From: Chloroflexota bacterium
GTDB taxonomy: Bacteria; Chloroflexota; UBA11872; VXOZ01
Reading direction: 5' to 3'
Length of the DNA: 55,345 bases
Assembly: GCA_026710945.1 (NCBI GenBank)
Contig: JAPOQA010000003.1
Span: 1 to 55,345 of the forward strand
Positions 43,970 to 52,526 of the stretch are shown piece by piece (position 1 is the first letter of the stretch; every line of letters begins with the position of its first letter). A program made the translations under genes and the position numbers. The notes under the pieces were generated by a model, which saw only the letters and a program-made list of their open reading frames with translations, ran no database searches and had not been told where the DNA came from.

Positions 43970-44491
43970 AATGCACGAGGGTCCTGTGTGCAGTCGATGT
44001 CGAATGGAGTCTATGGCGTTTCAATCAAAGTCGCAAATCGCCCGGCGTCTTCATCCGTAATCGGGGAGGGCCGCGCGGCGTCCGCCGGACTTGGGGTAGC
44101 GTGTTCGTCTCTTTACATGCGAAGGCTTGTACCTATTTGAACAAATGAGCAGCGATTTGTCTACCTTTATAGGGACAGTGGACAATTCTCTATTGGGACG
44201 CAAGCCAGGCGCTCGACCTCCCAACGGTATTACGCTTGCCAAATTGGCGAATCGGGCTAACCGCATGCGTACCTTCTCTTTGTAGCGCGGGGGCTTGTCC
44301 CCCGCCAGAGCACCAGAAGACGTAGCGCGGGGGCTTGTCCCCCGCCAGTGCGCCAGAAAACGTGAGCCGCAAGAGTCCGGCCTCAATCTGGCTTCCGACG
44401 TGCGCCGGATTGACGTATGCAAGCTTGCCGCCTGCGGGCATGGACGACTATTCTGCAACAGTGCCGTTTCACAGGAGTTTTCTTAGTCGCA
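43970..44491. repeat. Intergenic stretch with a tandem 40-bp duplication
   Basis: Two 40-bp units at 44282-44321 and 44322-44361, each starting with GTAGCGCGGGGGCTTGTCCC, differ at only a few bases in the CACCAGAAG(A)/GCGCCAGAAAA part. The rest of the 520-bp gap has no recognised gene. Confidence 0.75.
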
Positions 44492-45361
44492 ATGCCGTTT
44501 ATCCGTGTAGTCCTGGCGCTGATTGCCTCTGTGGCGATCATCAGCAGCGCCTCAATACTGATAAAGCTTGCCGACGCGCCGGTGCTCATCATCGCAGCCT
44601 ACAGGTTGGGAATTGCCGCGCTGGTGCTGGCGCCGGTCACGCTCGCTGTGCGCAGGGAACATCTGCGGGCACTGAGTCGTCGCGACTGGCTGATTGGAGC
44701 GGTGGCGGGCAGCTTCCTTGGTCTGCACTTCATCGCCTGGATTGCTTCGCTGGAGTATACGTCCGTTGCCAGTTCCGTCGTGCTCGTTACGATCAATCCC
44801 ATCTTCGTCGGTCTCGGCATGGTCATAATCTTCCGCGAGCGGCTTCACCCGCTGCTGGTGTGGGGTATCGCGCTTTCGGTGACGGGTGGCATCCTGATCG
44901 GCTACAGCGACTTCCAAGTGGAGGGCCAAGCCATCTACGGCGACGCGCTGGCGCTGCTCGGGGCGGTGTTTCACTCCGGCTACTTGCTGCTGGGACAACG
45001 TCTGCGCCGGCGTCTCGACCTGCTGCCGTACATCACGGTGGTCTACGGCATGGCCGCGCTGCTGGTGCTCGTCGCGGCGCTGGTGACACAACAGACGTTC
45101 ACCGGCTACGCGCCCGCGACCTTTCTCGTAATGATCCTCTTGGCGCTCGGACCCCAACTCTTGGGCCACACGGCGTACAACTGGACTTTGCGCTACGTTT
45201 CCGCCGCGGTGGTCGCCGTGGCAATCCTGGGCGAGCCGGTGGGCGCGAGTATTCTCGCGTACTTCATCCTGGACGAGCACCTGACGCTGCTGCAGATCGG
45301 CGGCGGAGCGTTGGTGTTGATAGGGATTTACCTCGCCCTGCGCACGCAAAGGCGTGTGTAA
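44492..45361 (+). CDS. EamA-family (DMT superfamily) transporter
   Basis: A 289-residue membrane protein of about ten helices, made of two EamA domains: SSASILIKLADAPVLIIAAY at the start and LLLGQRLRRRL between halves, with AAVVAVAILGEPVGASILAY in the second. These export or import metabolites such as amino acids or sugars; the substrate is unknown. The frame is open from 44417, but the ATG at 44492 (MPFIRVVLALI) gives a normal membrane start; AGGAG at 44473-44477 is a little far (14 bases). It is a full-length relative of the half-size gene at 17327. Confidence 0.88.
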   Translation: MPFIRVVLALIASVAIISSASILIKLADAPVLIIAAYRLGIAALVLAPVTLAVRREHLRALSRRDWLIGAVAGSFLGLHFIAWIASLEYTSVASSVVLVTINPIFVGLGMVIIFRERLHPLLVWGIALSVTGGILIGYSDFQVEGQAIYGDALALLGAVFHSGYLLLGQRLRRRLDLLPYITVVYGMAALLVLVAALVTQQTFTGYAPATFLVMILLALGPQLLGHTAYNWTLRYVSAAVVAVAILGEPVGASILAYFILDEHLTLLQIGGGALVLIGIYLALRTQRRV

Positions 45362-45673
45362 GAGATTATCAATGCTCGTCTCCCTGCTGCCATCCTTGGT
45401 AAGACGGCAAAGAGCGAGCCGTGCGCTGCCTCAACCTAACCAAGCAAACACAGCGGAGCTTCTCTCACCCGCTTCAAGCCTATGCCGCTGCTGCGGGGGA
45501 GACGAGTGCGCCTGGCGCGCGCAACAATTAAGTGTGCTCCAGGTGTACGGAGTTCAACTAGACCTATGCCCACGTCGAGAGGCGCAGTGTAGCACTGGAA
45601 GTCCGGCACATGAATACGTCCAAACGGTTCATCCGCAGCGGTCGCTCGACGCCGTTCGCGTCCCCGTAAGAGT
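45362..45673. other. Gap without recognised features
   Basis: About 310 bp between convergent genes. A short 107-codon frame crosses it but has no family signature. No strong terminator is seen for the upstream transporter gene. Confidence 0.5.
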
Positions 45674-45946
45674 TTAGCTACCGAGTAGTCTCATCCCACC
45701 AATGAGGACAGCAGCCCACACTGCCATGCCCCCAACCATCCACTTGATCAGGCGAACCTCCATCGCGCGGATTTCAGACGTTAGTTCGCCCTTCAGATCG
45801 GCCATGTCGGCTTTCAGTTCACCCCTCAGGGCAGCCACGTCGGCTTTCAGTTCGCCCCTCAGGGTGGCCAAGTCATCCTTAGTTGCCAAGTGTTCATAGA
45901 CCCCTTCAAGACGGCTGAGTCGTTCCTCTGTCGTCAGGGCAGCCAT
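45674..45946 (-). CDS. Small coiled-coil protein with C-terminal transmembrane segment
   Basis: A 90-residue protein. A coiled coil (about residues 5-62) contains near-identical 11-residue units ATLRGELKADV, AALRGELKADM and ADLKGELTSEI. It is followed by a membrane helix VGGMAVWAAVLIGGMRLLG. The layout resembles the DUF1640/CCDC90-type small coiled-coil membrane proteins. The repeat is also visible in DNA as 33-bp units. It is probably an oligomeric membrane-anchored adaptor of unknown role. Confidence 0.75.
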   Translation of the reverse strand: MAALTTEERLSRLEGVYEHLATKDDLATLRGELKADVAALRGELKADMADLKGELTSEIRAMEVRLIKWMVGGMAVWAAVLIGGMRLLGS

Positions 45947-46127
45947 GATGGTGTCCCCCTTGCCACAACGTTCGTCTGCTCAAAGTATACCAAACGCTGC
46001 CGGTATGCTACGCGATATACTATAGTGGACTGGCCGCACGCCCACGGAATACGCGAAGGAGCAGAGCCTTAAGTCGAAGCGCGAGCCGCCTCGCCCATAC
46101 CTGACTATTGGAAGAAGGATTAGCCCC

Positions 46128-47522
46128 GTGAATTGCATCGTCATCTGTCTCGACACCTTTCGCGCCGATTGTATCCGGCATCTCGGCGCAGAAAATATGC
46201 AAACGCCAACCCTCGACGCCATGGCGCGGGACGGGGTCTGGTTCGAGAATGCCTTTGCCGAGGCGCTGCCGACCGTGCCGGCGCGTCGCTCGCTCTTTAC
46301 CGGCATACGCGGCTTCCCGTGGCGCTGGACGATTGACACCACCGGCTCCTCACCGGGCGCGCCGGGCATGCCCGGCTGGCATGGCGTGCCGCCCCATCAG
46401 CAAACGCTGGCCGAGCGGCTCTCGCGGGCCGGCTATGCGACGGGCCTCGTGGCCGATACCTACCACCTCTTCAAGCCGACCATGAACTTCACCCGCGGTT
46501 TCATGAACTGGGAGTTCTTTCGCGGCCAGGAGGCCGATCCCTACCGTCTCGGGACCGAGGAGGAACTCCAGGCCGAGCGCTACACCTACAATCCCGACAA
46601 CGTGCCATTCGGGCTGCGCCAGTGGCTGTGGAACGTGAAGGACCGCCACACGGAAGAGGACTTTACTTTCGCCAAGTGCATGCGCCGGGCCATTCAATTC
46701 ATCGAGGACAGCCGCGACCAGCACCCGTTCTTTCTCTGGGTCGACTCGTTTGAAGCCCACGAGCCGTGGCATCCGCCGTTCAGCTATGCCGACGCCTACA
46801 TGGATGCGCCCTGGCAGGGCATCGAACCCATTCAGCCGCGCGGCGAGCCGCTGTCCGCGGCGGAAGAGGAGCGCGTCAAGGCGCTCTACTACGGCTCGAT
46901 CACATTCATCGACAAGTGGATGGGTGTGCTCCTCAACCACCTGGCAGACAGCGGTTTGCTGGACGAGACCATCATCGTCTTTACCTCCGACCACGGCACG
47001 CAGATGAACGAGCATGGCGAATTCGGCAAGAGCCAGCGCCACATGAACGCCTACAACACCCGCGTGAACATGCTCGTGCGCCATCCGGAAGGGCCGCGTG
47101 ACTCCGTAGTCACGCCCTTTGTACAGCACATCGACGTGGCGCCTACGGTCCTGAACTGGCTCGGCGTGCCCCACAACCGTCTGGACGGCGCGGACATGTG
47201 GCCGCTCGCCACCGGCAAGCGGGACGAACTGCGCGATTGGTCGCTCACCGTCTGGAGCTACGAGGCGAGCGTGCGTGACCACACCTGGAACGCGGTGGTG
47301 AACATCCAGGAATCCGATCCGCAGTGGAAGCTCTACCGCATCGATGATGACCGCGATAGCTTTGACGACGTGGCCGCCCAACATCCGGATGTGGTCGCCC
47401 GGCAACGCGCCCGCCTGGAAGGTTACTTAGGCGAACCCCTGCCGGCCCGCCTGCCGGGTCAACATCCGGGCAGCCCGTATCCGCTGATGGATTTCAACGC
47501 GGCACGCGCGCGAAAAGAGTGA
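46128..47522 (+). CDS. Sulfatase-fold (alkaline phosphatase superfamily) enzyme, Thr at the formylglycine position
   Basis: A 464-residue protein starting at a GTG with AAGGA upstream. The fold is clear from IVICLDTFRADCIRHLG (metal Asp9), the nucleophile region LPTVPARRSLFTG, VFTSDHGTQMNEHG (metal Asp/His) and a later KSQR Lys. In true sulfatases the position of Thr49 is Cys or Ser in C/S-x-P-x-R, converted to formylglycine. Here it is Thr, which cannot be matured that way. The enzyme may be a phosphodiesterase-like or phosphatase-like member with a Thr nucleophile. No leader is seen and no sulfatase-maturing enzyme gene is nearby. Confidence 0.88.
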   Translation: MNCIVICLDTFRADCIRHLGAENMQTPTLDAMARDGVWFENAFAEALPTVPARRSLFTGIRGFPWRWTIDTTGSSPGAPGMPGWHGVPPHQQTLAERLSRAGYATGLVADTYHLFKPTMNFTRGFMNWEFFRGQEADPYRLGTEEELQAERYTYNPDNVPFGLRQWLWNVKDRHTEEDFTFAKCMRRAIQFIEDSRDQHPFFLWVDSFEAHEPWHPPFSYADAYMDAPWQGIEPIQPRGEPLSAAEEERVKALYYGSITFIDKWMGVLLNHLADSGLLDETIIVFTSDHGTQMNEHGEFGKSQRHMNAYNTRVNMLVRHPEGPRDSVVTPFVQHIDVAPTVLNWLGVPHNRLDGADMWPLATGKRDELRDWSLTVWSYEASVRDHTWNAVVNIQESDPQWKLYRIDDDRDSFDDVAAQHPDVVARQRARLEGYLGEPLPARLPGQHPGSPYPLMDFNAARARKE

Positions 47523-47589
47523 CTTTCATACTGTCAGTCAAGATGTCCATAGTTTAATGAAACGTTCATTGCAGTTGGAAACGACGATT

Positions 47590-47621
47590 TTATTAAAGAA
47601 AATGCCGATTTTCTTTAATAA
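47590..47621. repeat. AT-rich perfect hairpin (14-bp stem, GCCG loop)
   Basis: TTATTAAAGAAAAT and its exact reverse complement flank GCCG. It lies 68 bp after the sulfatase-like stop and starts an AT-rich stretch; the bases after it contain ATTCAAG three times within 35 bp. There is no T-run, so termination is possible but not clear. Confidence 0.7.
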
Positions 47622-47811
47622 GTGACAATTCAAGTTGGTACATTCAAGTCAATTCAAGCTAATATATCGAATGAGCGTTCAATTGCGATACGGTGATCGT
47701 CTGCCATCTCATGTTCCAATGGGCAGTTTGAGCCCGCTAGAATCGACAATTCCGACAGTTGCTCCGAGGGCAATTCGAGAGTAGGCCAAGCAAACAAGAA
47801 GGGAAGTCAGT

Positions 47812-48894
47812 GTGCGAAGATTCATACTGATAGCTGTCCTTATACTCACAGGTTGTAGTGTGCAACCTCCGCCAGCAGGGGTGCCAGCAACTGATTCTTC
47901 AACCTCTCCAGTGCCTACAATCGCACCCACAATTGCGCCAACCGAGGCGCCAACTGCAGACGCACCCCAGGTGATAGACCCCACACTGAGCTTTGCCCTG
48001 CAAGTGTTGAGAACCACTCCTACGGGCGAAATCCTATATAGTTGGTTTCTTGAAGTAGCCCCCAGTCTTACATTTGGCGTGACTGGGCTCCCTGAGAATT
48101 GGTCGGGTATCTATAACGAAGCTCCTCGAAACGAAATTGTCATTAATGAAATGCTGGACAATGAGTCCCCGGAGGTTCTCGCAGCACTGATAACATGGCA
48201 AATAGTAATGGCATTCAATGCTTCTAAGGATGGCCCGAGGGAGACTCGCTGGTTATCAGTAGAAGACTGCCTTATAGAGGCCGTTGTAGCAGAACAGTAC
48301 ATGGTGCGCTGGTGGAACGAGAAGTTCGGTGATCTTGGCAAGCGGTCTGCAACAAACCTCTGGGAAAGATCTCTCAATGAGCGAGTAGGTTATCATCGCG
48401 GCGGTACTCTTGAATCCCGGACAAGGTCCTCACCAGGCTACCAAGACTTTTGCGCACGGATGGTGATTCTTCGCACACCGCAGGACGTATCGCTACCGCG
48501 CGACATACTTCTTCTGTATTTTGCTGATAGACTCAAACAAAGCACCGACAGCGCTGATGTACAAAACTTGACGAACTTTCACGAATATCTGACTGCGACT
48601 GCGTCAATTGTCTTGTCCATGTACCTCGATTCCGGATACATATTCAAGGTATCAGACGAATTGTTGTTTTATGGCAGCTATCTATTGGTTCCCGATTGTA
48701 TTGTCCAGCACCTTCTGTCTGTTGCAGATGACGAAACAGCTAAACAATACAAGGATCTCGCTGACTCTATGCAGCAAAAGTGGCCAGGTGTAGAGCCATA
48801 CGCCTTGAATGGGGTTCTCACTACCGCGGCAGAACGAGAAGAAGGCTGCATAGTATTTACTGCCTGGATAAACGAAATCAGCTTAGCACGATGA
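47812..48894 (+). CDS. Hypothetical lipoprotein
   Basis: A 360-residue secreted protein. The GTG start follows AAGGGAAG. The leader RRFILIAVLILTGC gives a lipobox Cys15, followed by a low-complexity Pro/Thr/Ala linker (about 16-55) with PTIAPTIAPTEAPTADAP. The mature domain (from about residue 60) has WFLEVAPSLTFGVTG and a QIVMAFNASKDGPRETR block, and no family I recognise. Lipid anchoring at the outer face of the membrane is likely. Base composition is AT-richer than core genes, and it shares an island with the small protein at 49078. Confidence 0.75.
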   Translation: MRRFILIAVLILTGCSVQPPPAGVPATDSSTSPVPTIAPTIAPTEAPTADAPQVIDPTLSFALQVLRTTPTGEILYSWFLEVAPSLTFGVTGLPENWSGIYNEAPRNEIVINEMLDNESPEVLAALITWQIVMAFNASKDGPRETRWLSVEDCLIEAVVAEQYMVRWWNEKFGDLGKRSATNLWERSLNERVGYHRGGTLESRTRSSPGYQDFCARMVILRTPQDVSLPRDILLLYFADRLKQSTDSADVQNLTNFHEYLTATASIVLSMYLDSGYIFKVSDELLFYGSYLLVPDCIVQHLLSVADDETAKQYKDLADSMQQKWPGVEPYALNGVLTTAAEREEGCIVFTAWINEISLAR

Positions 48895-49077
48895 GGTCGG
48901 TTTCCGGTGCTGTACGATTCGAATTCAAATCGGACTTAGCCGATCCTCTACCATTCTGTGGCCGACACTCACCTAAGCTGAGAATTCGCCGAATTGTTCC
49001 GATTCAAAGTAGCATTGCCTTTTTTTGACGCCATAGGCCGAGACTAAGTTCCTATCCCCAAATAGAGGTGCTGCCGA

Positions 49078-49356
49078 ATGTCACAACGAACACCTATGGG
49101 TGTGAAGTACGCTCTAGCCCAACTCGCAGCGAATGCAAATCCAACGTGGAGCTACCAACCTGGTTGGTCACTTGATGAATTTATTGAACAAAACCCCTGG
49201 GTTACAGAAGAGTTATACGACGACTTGGCGCATGAACGTAGAATGGCGGGTTATCAATCTATCGGTAGCAGGATAAGTTTCGCTCAACGTGTGATGAACG
49301 AGATTGCAAGGCGCCAAATCAGAGAGACTGAGGGCGAAGATGACGACCCGAATTAA
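49078..49356 (+). CDS. Small hypothetical protein
   Basis: A 92-residue cytoplasmic protein, MSQRTPMGVKYALAQLAANA at the start, then WSLDEFIEQNPWVTEELYDD and an acidic tail EGEDDDPN. GAGGTG lies about seven bases upstream of the ATG. No family is recognised. It lies in the same AT-rich island as the lipoprotein gene, 180 bp after it. Confidence 0.6.
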   Translation: MSQRTPMGVKYALAQLAANANPTWSYQPGWSLDEFIEQNPWVTEELYDDLAHERRMAGYQSIGSRISFAQRVMNEIARRQIRETEGEDDDPN

Positions 49357-49456
49357 TCCATCTCGGGCGATTACATCTTATACTGGTCGAACGGGATTTC
49401 GCTGACACTTGTTGCCGCTCGCATTAGTTGGAAGATCCATTGGTCGCTAGGTCACA

Positions 49457-49894
49457 CTATTCAATCAGCCGCTTCGTTCTCCACGCCCGGTAAGCGAAGA
49501 GCACTGGCAGACCCAGCACGAAGAGCCGCCCGATTAGCCCCCAAAGGAATTGGCGGTGGTAGGCGTACGCTATCTCATCGCGCACGGTGGTGAGATTCTC
49601 TCCGCTCTGTATAAAGGTATGCCGGTGGACCCAGTGCGCGAACGGGCCGCTAAGCTGTCTATCGGCAAAGCCAGCGTCGCTCACGGCTTCGATAGTGGCA
49701 TGCCAGCGGATGGGAAACGGGCCGAGCCAGAGCGTAAACCGGAGTTCGTCACCGGTTGACAGCACTTCCGGTCCCGCCTGAATCCGCACGATGATGGGCG
49801 GCGGCGTGATGGCGGCGAGACTCCGCCTTGCGCGGTGGAACTGAAGAACGCGTTCCCGCGGCGCGGCAATCGTGAATTCGTGCCTGAACGCCAT
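49457..49894 (-). CDS. SRPBCC-fold (ligand-binding) protein
   Basis: A 145-residue protein. The N-terminus FRHEFTIAAPRERVLQFH and the middle FTLWLGPFPIRWHATIE are typical of START-like SRPBCC domains that bind hydrophobic ligands. VRDEIAYAYHRQFLWGLIGR near the end matches the cyclase/dehydrase-like subgroup. Its ATG overlaps the stop of the aminotransferase gene (TGATG at 49894), so the two are translationally coupled and probably work together. Confidence 0.85.
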   Translation of the reverse strand: MAFRHEFTIAAPRERVLQFHRARRSLAAITPPPIIVRIQAGPEVLSTGDELRFTLWLGPFPIRWHATIEAVSDAGFADRQLSGPFAHWVHRHTFIQSGENLTTVRDEIAYAYHRQFLWGLIGRLFVLGLPVLFAYRAWRTKRLIE

Positions 49895-51021
49895 CAGCGA
49901 CCTGGCGCAAACGGCTGCAACGCGGCGAGATAGGACTCAACGTCCGAACTGTCGTTGTAGAGGTGGAGAGACGCACGCACGCGCCCATCGCCGCCCCATG
50001 TGTGGACGTTTCTATCGATGAGTGCATCGCGCACGGCCACGGCGTCATCCACAGCGATGGCAATATTCCCGGCGCGGCGAACTCTCTCCTGCGGCGTCAT
50101 GATCGTCCAACCTTGATCCCGCAAGCCGCCAATGAGCTCATCGCCCAGCGCTTCCACATGCGCGCCGATGCAGTCGGTGCCGAACTGCTGCAGGTAGCCA
50201 ACGCCGTTCTCCAGGGCGTAGATCGCTGCGTATGAGGGCATGCCGAGCTCGAAGCGCTCGGCAGTCGGCTTCCAGGTGATTCTCTCGAAGCGATCGTCAC
50301 TGAGAAAGTCACTCACGGAGAACCAGCCCACCGCTCCCGGGGCGAAGTCCGGCAACCGCGCGCGGTTCCAGTAGAGCACGCCGCCGCCGTGGATGCCGAG
50401 CAGCCACTTATACGTGCTGGCGACCGCAAAGTCGTAATCACTCACGTCCACGGGCACGACGCCTAACGACTGTGTTACGTCCGCCAGCAGCAACGCGCCA
50501 TGGGCGTGGGCGGCCTCGGCAATAGGGTCAAGATCGAGCCGCAGTCCCGAAAGGTAGCTCACGTGGCTGACCGCCACCAGACGCGTGCGCTCGTCAATGT
50601 GCGCAATGACGTCTTCCGGCGTGAACTGCCAGTTCTCACTACGCGCCAGGCGCACCTCGATGCCGTGCTCTTTCATCTGTATCCACGGCAGCACGGTGCT
50701 GGGAAACTCCAGGTCATTAGTGACGATGTTGTCGCCGGGCGTGAAGTCTATGCCGCTGGCAATCAAGATGATGGCTTCCGAGGCACTGCCGACCAAGCCG
50801 ACATCGTCCGCCGTACAGCCCATGAGGCTCGCGAGTTGCTGCTTGCACCGCTGTTCGGTGGCTATATGCTCCGCCCGCCCGGCCTCGGCACGCGGGCGCT
50901 CTTGGAGATAGCGCTCCAGCGCCTGCGTCTGCGACTTCAGCGGCGCCGACTCCGCGCCGGTATAGAGATACGACGAGTCTTCCATACCTATGAAGTCTTG
51001 CTGCGGTGCGAGCGATTGCAT
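49894..51021 (-). CDS. Class V aminotransferase (isopenicillin-N epimerase/cysteine desulfurase-like fold)
   Basis: A 375-residue PLP enzyme. The cofactor Lys205 is in STYKWLLG, Asp181 and Gln184 in LLADVTQSLG, and the region VGSASEAIILIASG binds the PLP phosphate. Such enzymes act as aminotransferases, epimerases or desulfurases on amino acids; the catalytic Cys of desulfurases is not obvious here. The start at 51021 has AAAGGAATTG upstream. It is the first gene of a two-gene unit with the SRPBCC protein, 1 bp overlap. Confidence 0.9.
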   Translation of the reverse strand: MQSLAPQQDFIGMEDSSYLYTGAESAPLKSQTQALERYLQERPRAEAGRAEHIATEQRCKQQLASLMGCTADDVGLVGSASEAIILIASGIDFTPGDNIVTNDLEFPSTVLPWIQMKEHGIEVRLARSENWQFTPEDVIAHIDERTRLVAVSHVSYLSGLRLDLDPIAEAAHAHGALLLADVTQSLGVVPVDVSDYDFAVASTYKWLLGIHGGGVLYWNRARLPDFAPGAVGWFSVSDFLSDDRFERITWKPTAERFELGMPSYAAIYALENGVGYLQQFGTDCIGAHVEALGDELIGGLRDQGWTIMTPQERVRRAGNIAIAVDDAVAVRDALIDRNVHTWGGDGRVRASLHLYNDSSDVESYLAALQPFAPGR

Positions 51022-51234
51022 GTGTCAATTCCTTTCTCTAGACCCAATTGGAAACTGTTTCAAGTATGTCCCCGTTTACGGAGACTTACTCGTACCTTTG
51101 ACGTCTGCGACGATTGGTAAGACAAGTGAACAGTTTCCTCGCTGCGGCCCCCACGATCAGGCAGAGGTCGCGCTTATTGGCCGCTGGCCCCACTTACGCA
51201 AGGATCCGGGGGTGAGTGCGCGCACGTCTGGAAT

Positions 51235-51262
51235 GTAGGGGCACGATACATCGTGACCCTAC
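51235..51262. repeat. 28-bp imperfect palindrome (GTAGGGGCACGA family)
   Basis: GTAGGGGCACGATA is followed by CATCGTGACCCTAC, with two mismatches to perfect symmetry. It belongs with the perfect copies at 7037 and 52356. The surrounding 320-bp gap (51022-51341) has no gene. Confidence 0.8.
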
Positions 51263-51341
51263 GGGACTACCACCGCTTTCGGCGCTAGAAAGTCGGACAC
51301 TTCGCCATTTACACCCTAAACGAACGTACGCGAGTGAGGCC

Positions 51342-52241
51342 CTACCCGCCAAACCGAAACGACGGGACACCCTGGTACGGCTTCTTGAGGGAGAAGACCC
51401 CGCCGGCGAGCGGCTCCCGCTCCAGCGCCGCGGCATCGAGTTCCTGGGCCGCGGAGGTTATGTAGAGCGTATCAAGCTCCGGACCGCCGAAGGCGCACGC
51501 CGTGACCTGAGTAACCGGTAGGTCGATCTTCTCCAGCATTTCGCCGGAGTTTGGATCCCACCGGCTCACACACGAGCCGCCGTAATGGGCCACCCAGAGC
51601 ATGCCGTCGCTATCGATGGCCATCCCGTCCGGCATCCCGGCGTCTTCCGGCCAGTCAATGATCACCCGTTCGTTGCTAATGTCACCGGTCGCGTTGGCGT
51701 AGTCAAACGCGCGCACATTCATGCGCAGGGTATCGATATAGTACATCGTCGTGTGGTCGAGGCTCCAGATGATGCCGTTCGAGATGGCCACGCCGCCGAA
51801 TATCTCGTGGACACTCATATCGGTATCGAGACGGTAGAGGCTGCCGGAGTCCTTGGGATTCGCGTAGGCCATGCTGCCCGCCCAGAAGCGGCCTCCCGGA
51901 TCGCACTTGCCGTCGTTGAAGCGATTGCCGGGAATGTGCGCTTCCGGCGTGGCAACCAGCGTGAGCTCTTGGCTCTCCAGGTCGAAAGACGCAAAGCCCT
52001 CCGGCACCGCCAGCATCAGCCCGCCTGACGCGCGCGTCACCACGGTACCTACGTGCTGTCCCACCTCAATGGAGTGATTTTCGCCCGTGGCCGGATCGTA
52101 GATGAAGAGTTTGGAGCTGAGTATATCCACCCAGTAGAGCACCTGCTCTTCCTCATCCCACAGCGGCCCTTCGCCCACCAGAGCGTGTGCATCCACCAAG
52201 AGTTCTAGAGCGGCATCCACGATTCCATCTCTCCCTTGCAT
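51342..52241 (-). CDS. SMP-30/gluconolactonase family protein (regucalcin-like)
   Basis: A 299-residue propeller protein closer to regucalcin than the one at 42180. LVGEGPLWDEEE has the metal Glu. FNDGKCDPGGRFWAGSMAY, VAISNGIIWSLD (Asn) and GMPDGMAIDSDG (Asp) are the classic blocks. Sugar-lactone hydrolysis is the usual activity. Its neighbour on the plus strand is a Gfo/Idh/MocA dehydrogenase, divergently transcribed across a palindrome, again suggesting a dehydrogenase-lactonase pairing. The GTG/ATG start at 52241 is taken from domain fit. Confidence 0.9.
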   Translation of the reverse strand: MQGRDGIVDAALELLVDAHALVGEGPLWDEEEQVLYWVDILSSKLFIYDPATGENHSIEVGQHVGTVVTRASGGLMLAVPEGFASFDLESQELTLVATPEAHIPGNRFNDGKCDPGGRFWAGSMAYANPKDSGSLYRLDTDMSVHEIFGGVAISNGIIWSLDHTTMYYIDTLRMNVRAFDYANATGDISNERVIIDWPEDAGMPDGMAIDSDGMLWVAHYGGSCVSRWDPNSGEMLEKIDLPVTQVTACAFGGPELDTLYITSAAQELDAAALEREPLAGGVFSLKKPYQGVPSFRFGG

Positions 52242-52355
52242 TCCTCAAGCATTGCTTAGCCGGCATTCACCTCTGATGATAGACTCTTTGCCTCTGCTGT
52301 GGCGAACGCCGACCCTGTCGCAATCATCACTGATTCACATCGGCCTCGCATTTGG

Positions 52356-52385
52356 CGTAGGGGCACGATATATCGTGCCCCTACG
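52356..52385. repeat. 30-bp perfect palindrome (GTAGGGGCACGA family)
   Basis: Perfectly symmetric about 52370/52371 with arm CGTAGGGGCACGATA. It lies between divergent genes 52241 (minus) and 52527 (plus), where a symmetric operator would lie, although copies elsewhere argue for a dispersed repeat. Confidence 0.85.
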
Positions 52386-52526
52386 TGGGCGGCCAATGGA
52401 TGTGCGCCACATCCTGCATGGTTTGTGCACTGTTGTTGCCGCGGCAATCGCTTGTGTTTCGCCGATACGGCTTCTATCATGGTGCGAAAGCAGCACCTGA
52501 CGAAACCAGCCACATTGGAGGACTTG

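Noticed and set aside
44282-44361. Intrinsic terminators at the GCGGGGGCTTGTCCCCCGC stems
   Set aside because: Strong hairpins, but no T-run follows, and copies occur in many places and orientations, so a dispersed repeat is the better description.
44552-45349. 265-codon minus-strand frame
   Set aside because: Antisense of the EamA transporter; extremely Gln/Arg/His-rich, as expected for a shadow of a hydrophobic protein.
46350-47405. 351-codon minus-strand frame
   Set aside because: Antisense of the sulfatase-like gene; composition is that of a shadow frame.
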